Origin: VAZQ01 sp036557705
GTDB taxonomy: Bacteria > Pseudomonadota > Alphaproteobacteria > Rhizobiales > Xanthobacteraceae
DNA length: 64,000 bases
Reading direction: 5' to 3'
NCBI GenBank assembly: GCA_036557705.1
Contig: DATBHB010000156.1
Location: 1-64,000, forward strand
This document shows positions 59,724-64,000 of this stretch, piece by piece. The translations under genes and the position numbers were made by a program. The notes under the pieces were generated by a model that was given only the letters and a program-made list of their open reading frames with translations, made no database searches and had not been told where the DNA came from. The first letter of the stretch is position 1; each line of letters begins with the position of its first letter.

Positions 59724-59918
59724 TTTGCGCACCCCTACCGCTGACGGATGGGAGTAGAGCATAAAATTTTTCCGGACGCGAGGGCGAGGGAGGCTGCTTA
59801 CGAGCGATCGAATCGCAATTGCGCATGAAGTCGAGCTTGCCTATGTAGGCCTGACCGCCGGCCGTCAGAGGCCGGGGCGCCTTCCGACCGGTCCTCGACA
59901 CGTCAGCCCCTCGATGCC

Positions 59919-60863
59919 ATGCAGTTTCGCTATCCCGTAGAGCCCATCATCTCGGTTTCGAATCTCTGCAAGACCTATGCGTCCGGATTTCAGGCTCTCA
60001 AACGGATCGACCTTGAGATTCGCCGCAGCGAGATTTTCGCCCTGCTCGGCCCCAATGGGGCCGGCAAGACCACGCTGATCAACATCATTTGCGGGATCGT
60101 AAGGCCCTCCGACGGCGCCGTTTGCGTCGCCGGCCATGACATCATCAGGGATTACCGCGCCGCGCGTGCGATGATCGGTCTGGTGCCGCAGGAATTGACC
60201 ACCGATGCGTTCGAATCGGTTTGGGCGACGGTCTCGTTCAGCCGCGGTCTGTTCGGCAAACCGGCTAATCGGGGTCACATAGAAAAAGTCCTCAAGGACC
60301 TCTCGCTTTGGGAGAAGAGGAACAACCGGATCATGACGCTTTCGGGCGGCATGAAGCGGCGGGTACTCATTGCCAAGGCGCTCTCCCATGAGCCGAACAT
60401 TCTCTTTCTCGACGAGCCGACGGCGGGCGTCGACGTCGAGCTGCGCCAGGCGATGTGGGATATCGTGCGGTCCCTGCGCGAGTCCGGCGTAACCATCATC
60501 CTGACGACTCACTATATCGAGGAAGCCGAGGAGCTGGCTGACCGAATCGGCGTGATCAACAATGGGGAAATCATCCTGGTCGAAGACAAGGCCGAGCTGA
60601 TGCGCAAACTCGGGCGAAAACAGCTCACACTTCTGTTGCAGACGAAGCTCGCGGCCATTCCGCCTGCGCTTGCCGCGCATCATCTGACACTGGCGGCGGA
60701 CGGCACCGAGCTGATCTATAGCTACGACACCCGAGGCGAGCGCACCGGCATCACCACTCTGCTCAAGGACCTCAATCTCGCGGGCATCCGTTTCAAGGAC
60801 CTCCAGACCACGCAAAGCTCGCTGGAGGACATTTTCGTCGATCTGGTGAGACAGCGGCGATGA
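59919..60863 (+). CDS. ABC-2 exporter ATP-binding protein (YadG-like)
   Basis: A 314-residue ATPase with Walker A GPNGAGKTT, Q-loop VPQELTT, signature LSGGMKRRVLIAKAL, Walker B ILFLDEPTAGVD and H-loop TTHYIEEAE. The C-terminal part is typical of DrrA/YadG-type exporters. The permease gene overlaps by 4 bp. An alternative ATG lies five bases upstream out of frame. The substrate is unknown; such pairs export lipids, polysaccharides or drugs. Confidence 0.92.
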   Translation: MQFRYPVEPIISVSNLCKTYASGFQALKRIDLEIRRSEIFALLGPNGAGKTTLINIICGIVRPSDGAVCVAGHDIIRDYRAARAMIGLVPQELTTDAFESVWATVSFSRGLFGKPANRGHIEKVLKDLSLWEKRNNRIMTLSGGMKRRVLIAKALSHEPNILFLDEPTAGVDVELRQAMWDIVRSLRESGVTIILTTHYIEEAEELADRIGVINNGEIILVEDKAELMRKLGRKQLTLLLQTKLAAIPPALAAHHLTLAADGTELIYSYDTRGERTGITTLLKDLNLAGIRFKDLQTTQSSLEDIFVDLVRQRR

Positions 60864-61621
60864 ACATTCGTGCGGTGCGCGCGATCTATGGTTTCGAAAT
60901 GTCGCGGACCGGCCGCACCCTGCTGCAAAGCATCGTAGCGCCGGTGATCTCGACTTCGCTCTATTTCGTCGTCTTCGGCGCGGCGATCGGTTCCCGCATC
61001 AGCCAGATCGACGGGGTGAGCTACGGCGCCTTCATCGTTCCCGGCCTGATCATGATGATGCTTTTGACCCAAAGCGTTGCCAATGCCTCGTTCGGCATTT
61101 ACTTTCCGAGGTTCACGGGAACGATCTATGAGATTCTCTCAGCACCCGTTTCGCCGCTCGAAATCGTCCTCGGTTATGTCGGGGCGGCGGCGACCAAGTC
61201 GATCATCCTCGGCTGCCTCATCCTGGCGACCGCAGCCCTGTTCGTGCCGCTCCACATTGCACATCCGCTCTGGATGGTGGCTTTCCTGGTGCTCACCGCG
61301 CTGACCTTCAGCATGCTCGGCTTCATCATCGGGATCTGGGCGGACAATTTCGAGAAACTGCAGGTCATTCCACTGTTGATCATCACGCCGTTGTCATTTC
61401 TCGGCGGCAGTTTTTATTCCATCAAGGTGCTGCCCGCGGTATGGCAGACCGTCACGCTGTTCAACCCCGTCGTTTATCTGATCAGCGGCTTCCGCTGGAG
61501 CTTCTACCAGATCGCCGATGTCGGCGTCGGGATGAGCCTTGCCATGACCGGTTGTTTCCTGGCGGTGTGCCTCGCCGTGGTGTGGTGGATCTTCAAGACC
61601 GGATACCGGCTCAAAAACTAG
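60860..61621 (+). CDS. ABC-2 exporter permease (YadH-like)
   Basis: A 253-residue permease with six helices and the ABC-2 family segments FIVPGLIMMMLLTQSVANASFGIYFPRFTGTIYEILSAPV and PLSFLGGSFYSIKVLP. It begins inside the stop of the ATPase gene (ATGA), so the two form one exporter. Confidence 0.92.
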   Translation: MNIRAVRAIYGFEMSRTGRTLLQSIVAPVISTSLYFVVFGAAIGSRISQIDGVSYGAFIVPGLIMMMLLTQSVANASFGIYFPRFTGTIYEILSAPVSPLEIVLGYVGAAATKSIILGCLILATAALFVPLHIAHPLWMVAFLVLTALTFSMLGFIIGIWADNFEKLQVIPLLIITPLSFLGGSFYSIKVLPAVWQTVTLFNPVVYLISGFRWSFYQIADVGVGMSLAMTGCFLAVCLAVVWWIFKTGYRLKN

Positions 61622-61730
61622 TCGTTAAGCTTAACGGATGCCTGGCCTTGGTTAACGTCAACGAAAAATTGACGTTAAAAAAAGTTTAATCATTATCCAC
61701 CCCGCGGCGGATTGCTCTCGGGGGAGGCTA

Positions 61731-62609
61731 ATGCTCACACATGACGGGACGGGTACCGGCGAGCCGGCGATCCATACGCTTACCTGCAGCGAGCGGGCGG
61801 ACGCTGAGGCGCCGGCTGTCAGGGTCTCGGTTTCGGTCGGCGGCCTTGAACGCGCGGCAGACCACAATCGGCGCGGTGGCTATCGACTGCTGGCCGCCGG
61901 AGACACCGCTCTCGTGGTCGAGTTCGGCGAGCGGATCGATCGGCGTCTTAGCACGCAGGTCCTGGCGTTAGCGCGGCAGTTGGACGAGCTTCGGCTGCCC
62001 GGTCTGATCGAGACCGTCCCTTCATTTCGGTCACTCATGGTGCATTTCGATCCCCTCGTGCTCTCGGTCGAGGCGCTGGGTGCCCGCATCCATGCGCTGA
62101 TCGGAGCAGTGCGCATCACCGAAACAGCCGGCCGCCAATGGTGCCTTCCGGTCTGTTACGATGTCAGCCTCGCGCCTGATCTTGAAGATGTTGCGGCGCG
62201 GGCCGGCATGTCGCCGGACGAAGTTGTCGAACGTCATAGCAGAGTCAACTATTACGTTTACATGTTGGGGTTCCTTCCCGGGATGGCTTACCTGGGAGAC
62301 CTTCCGCCTGAACTCGCATTGCCGCGCCGCGCCAACCCACGACTGAAAATCCCTGCCGGCTCACTGGCCATAGCGAACGCGATGACTTCCATTCTTCCGC
62401 AGGAAACTCCATGCGGCTGGCATGTGATCGGTCGCTCGCCGGTTGCGTTCTTCGACCTCGATACCACGCCGCAAGCGCTCCTCGCGCCGGGCGATAATGT
62501 GAGGTTTACGCCGGTGTCGCTGTCCGAATTTGAGAATCTCTCGGCCGCGCCTGCCGCGGAGCGCCTGCGGATCGTACTCGCTCAAGGTCCGATCGGAGCT
62601 GCCGCATGA
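61731..62609 (+). CDS. pxpB: 5-oxoprolinase subunit B
   Basis: A 292-residue protein of the PxpB/KipI family: GDTALVVEFGERID at about residue 57, then YYVYMLGFLPGMAYLGDLPPELALPRRANPRLKIPAGSLAIA. With PxpA and PxpC it cleaves 5-oxoproline using ATP. About 50 extra residues precede the usual start, but GGGGGAGG sits 3-4 nt before ATG 61731, so the long form is probably real. It overlaps pxpC by 4 bp. Confidence 0.9.
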   Translation: MLTHDGTGTGEPAIHTLTCSERADAEAPAVRVSVSVGGLERAADHNRRGGYRLLAAGDTALVVEFGERIDRRLSTQVLALARQLDELRLPGLIETVPSFRSLMVHFDPLVLSVEALGARIHALIGAVRITETAGRQWCLPVCYDVSLAPDLEDVAARAGMSPDEVVERHSRVNYYVYMLGFLPGMAYLGDLPPELALPRRANPRLKIPAGSLAIANAMTSILPQETPCGWHVIGRSPVAFFDLDTTPQALLAPGDNVRFTPVSLSEFENLSAAPAAERLRIVLAQGPIGAAA

Positions 62610-63619
62610 CCCCCGCGTTGCACGTCGTGACGCCGGGTCTGTGGACGACAGTTCAGGATCTCGGCCGACCCGGATTTCAGCACCTCGGTATCCCGGTCGG
62701 AGGCGCGCTTGATCCGATAAGTCTCCGCGCCGCCAATCTGCTGGTCGGAAATGAGCCCGGAGCCGCGGCTCTCGAAGTCGCTTACCTTGGACCGACACTT
62801 CGGGTCGAGGCGGACCATATCCGGCTGTCGATTGTCGGCGCGAAGGCAGCAGTCGAAATCCTCCCCGACGTTGGCGCGACCAGCGGGGAGCGCATCGAAG
62901 CCCTGCGGAGCGCGAGACTGCGCCGCGGCGAGGTGCTCCGCATTGGTGCGCTGACGGGTGGCTCAGTACTCTATGTGGCTGTGGAACGCGGTTTCGCCAT
63001 TGCGCCAGTCCTCGGCAGCGTTTCGACCTGCGTGCGCGGTGGATTTGGCGGCTGGCAGGGTCGCAAATTGATGGCAGGCGATCGGCTGCCGCTCTGCAAG
63101 GCGATCGCGAGCGCGCGCGAGGATGTCCGCCTCGAGGGATTTGATCCGGCGACGCCGCGGCGGCTCCGCGTCATACCTGGACCACAAAACGAGCTCTTCT
63201 CCGAGCAGGATCTCGCAACATTTTTCGCACACCAGTATACCGTCTCCGCACACTCAGACCGCGTGGGGATGCGCCTGATCGGGCCTGCGCTTGCGCACAA
63301 TCGAGGCAGCGATCTCATATCCGATGCAGTGGCGCCCGGATCGATCCAAATTCCAGGAGGTGGCCAGCCGATCGTCGCCCTCGCGGACCGCCAGACCACG
63401 GGCGGCTATCCAAAAATAGCGACTGTTATTTCCGCCGACCTGCCGGCGCTTGGGCGCCTCGCGGCCGGCGCCACGATCGGTTTCGAGCCGGTGACCCTGG
63501 AACTCGCCGAGGCGGCACGCCGCCAATTGCTCGGCGAGATCGCTTCGCTCCATCAGCGCATCGTACCCCTGCGTCGAAGCGAGAGCGCGGTTTCGCTAGC
63601 AGCGCCAGCCGCGGCATGA
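62606..63619 (+). CDS. pxpC: 5-oxoprolinase subunit C
   Basis: A 337-residue PxpC/KipA (biotin-dependent carboxyltransferase-like) protein: TPGLWTTVQDLGRPGFQHLGIPVGGALD at the start, NEPGAAALE, YVAVERGFAIAPVLGSVST, SDRVGMRLIGP and GQPIVALADRQTTGGYPKIATVI near the end. It pairs with PxpB. No PxpA (LamB/YcsF) frame is seen before the window ends; it may lie further on. Confidence 0.92.
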   Translation: MTPALHVVTPGLWTTVQDLGRPGFQHLGIPVGGALDPISLRAANLLVGNEPGAAALEVAYLGPTLRVEADHIRLSIVGAKAAVEILPDVGATSGERIEALRSARLRRGEVLRIGALTGGSVLYVAVERGFAIAPVLGSVSTCVRGGFGGWQGRKLMAGDRLPLCKAIASAREDVRLEGFDPATPRRLRVIPGPQNELFSEQDLATFFAHQYTVSAHSDRVGMRLIGPALAHNRGSDLISDAVAPGSIQIPGGGQPIVALADRQTTGGYPKIATVISADLPALGRLAAGATIGFEPVTLELAEAARRQLLGEIASLHQRIVPLRRSESAVSLAAPAAA

Positions 63620-64000
63620 GCCGACGATCGAAGCCGCGGGCGACCGGACCTATGCAACTCACGATCGGAAGACTCGGCGTCCTCCGGCTTGTGCCGCCAC
63701 CGGCCGCACCTGATTTTTTCGGGGGCGATCGGGTTGAACCACAAGGCGAGAAGGGCGACTCACCTGCCGCGAGCGCGACCTCTCCCCAAAGGGGAGAGGT
63801 CGCCCGCGCTCTAGCGCGGGCGGGTGAGGGAGTTCCGGATCGAGAGGTTCGAACCCCCTCACCCCAACCCTCTCCCCTCGCAAGTCGGGCTTGCCCGACT
63901 TGCGAGGGGAGAGTGGCCAGCGCGGGACAAGCCCGCGCTGGGTGGGGAGAGAGAGTCCACCGAGTCCGCGGCGCTGCTGTACCGAACTCCACCGAACTGG
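63620..64000. repeat. Palindromic repeat block at window end, no clear gene
   Basis: Several hairpins: GACCTCTCCCC/GGGGAGAGGTC around 63775-63803, CCCGCGCT/AGCGCGGG around 63803-63820, a perfect pair with outer arms TCTCCCCTCGCAAGTCGGGC at 63871 and its complement to 63912, and AGCGCGGG/CCCGCGCT at 63919-63939. From 63617 a plus-strand frame stays open to the end of the window, but it crosses these repeats and looks like chance. Confidence 0.6.

Noticed and set aside
63617..64000. Plus-strand frame open to the window end after pxpC
   Set aside because: It crosses dense palindromic repeats, and the product is Pro/Arg/Ala-rich with no PxpA character.
1..64000. tRNA or rRNA genes
   Set aside because: No cloverleaf or rRNA-like stretch was recognised by eye; a covariance search would be decisive.

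Overview
The window is GC-rich (about 60-65 %) and reads like the chromosome of an alphaproteobacterium of the order Hyphomicrobiales, probably in or near the Bradyrhizobium / Xanthobacteraceae group. The grounds are a haem-PAS FixL with FixJ, Irr/Fur-type iron biology (IsdG-type haem oxygenase, bacterioferritin, FbpABC-like importer), an ECF sigma factor with an NrsF-type anti-sigma factor, and several families of dispersed palindromic repeats of the kind common in those genomes. I found no rRNA, tRNA or CRISPR array. Nothing here fixes the species.

Layout. 1-8.3 kb: two DoxX-like membrane proteins (minus strand) diverge from a Rieske ferredoxin, an amidohydrolase and three tandem exported PQQ-type beta-propeller dehydrogenases. 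8.4-10.0 kb: a defective group II intron. 10.3-15.7 kb: stress and redox genes (diiron ferritin-like protein, OsmC-like protein, secreted cupin, flavin disulfide reductase, DUF2306 membrane protein); a 45-bp direct repeat brackets the reductase. 16-20 kb: a Tat-exported GH31 glycosidase, an orphan HicB, an exported cytochrome c and an unknown secreted protein. 20.1-21.2 kb: a repeat-rich strip with a broken HNH gene. 21.3-27.7 kb: glycogen genes glgP-glgC-glgA and a PfkB kinase. 27.7-32.9 kb: ECF sigma and anti-sigma pair, an NCS2 transporter with an unusual C-terminal domain, a third DoxX, a flavin reductase and a CPBP protease. 33-40.7 kb: HyuA/HyuB, a RelE/ParE-type toxin-antitoxin pair, and a binding protein plus two-domain permease. 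40.8-44.7 kb: phosphoketolase, gluconokinase and a HAD phosphatase.

44.9-55.7 kb is about respiration and iron: cytochrome c, FixLJ, a complete Fe(III)-type ABC importer, an IsdG-type haem oxygenase, and an opposing operon of outer-membrane porin, FMN-binding protein, ApbE flavin transferase and DUF4405 b-haem protein. A strong palindrome lies just upstream of the porin. 56.4-59.7 kb has a manganese catalase, two membrane proteins, a small secreted Cys-repeat protein and bacterioferritin. 59.9-63.6 kb has an ABC-2 exporter and 5-oxoprolinase subunits PxpB/PxpC. The end of the window is palindromic repeat.

How the genes fit together. Glycogen turnover (GlgPCA) and phosphoketolase / gluconokinase suggest flexible storage and pentose metabolism. 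FixLJ supplies oxygen sensing. The porin / FMN-binding / ApbE / DUF4405 operon, opposite an iron importer and a haem oxygenase, looks like a periplasmic flavin-based redox module tied to iron, and is one of two candidates for a poorly described system. The other is the triplicated PQQ dehydrogenase array with Rieske, amidohydrolase and DoxX partners. The functional links are inferred from gene context.
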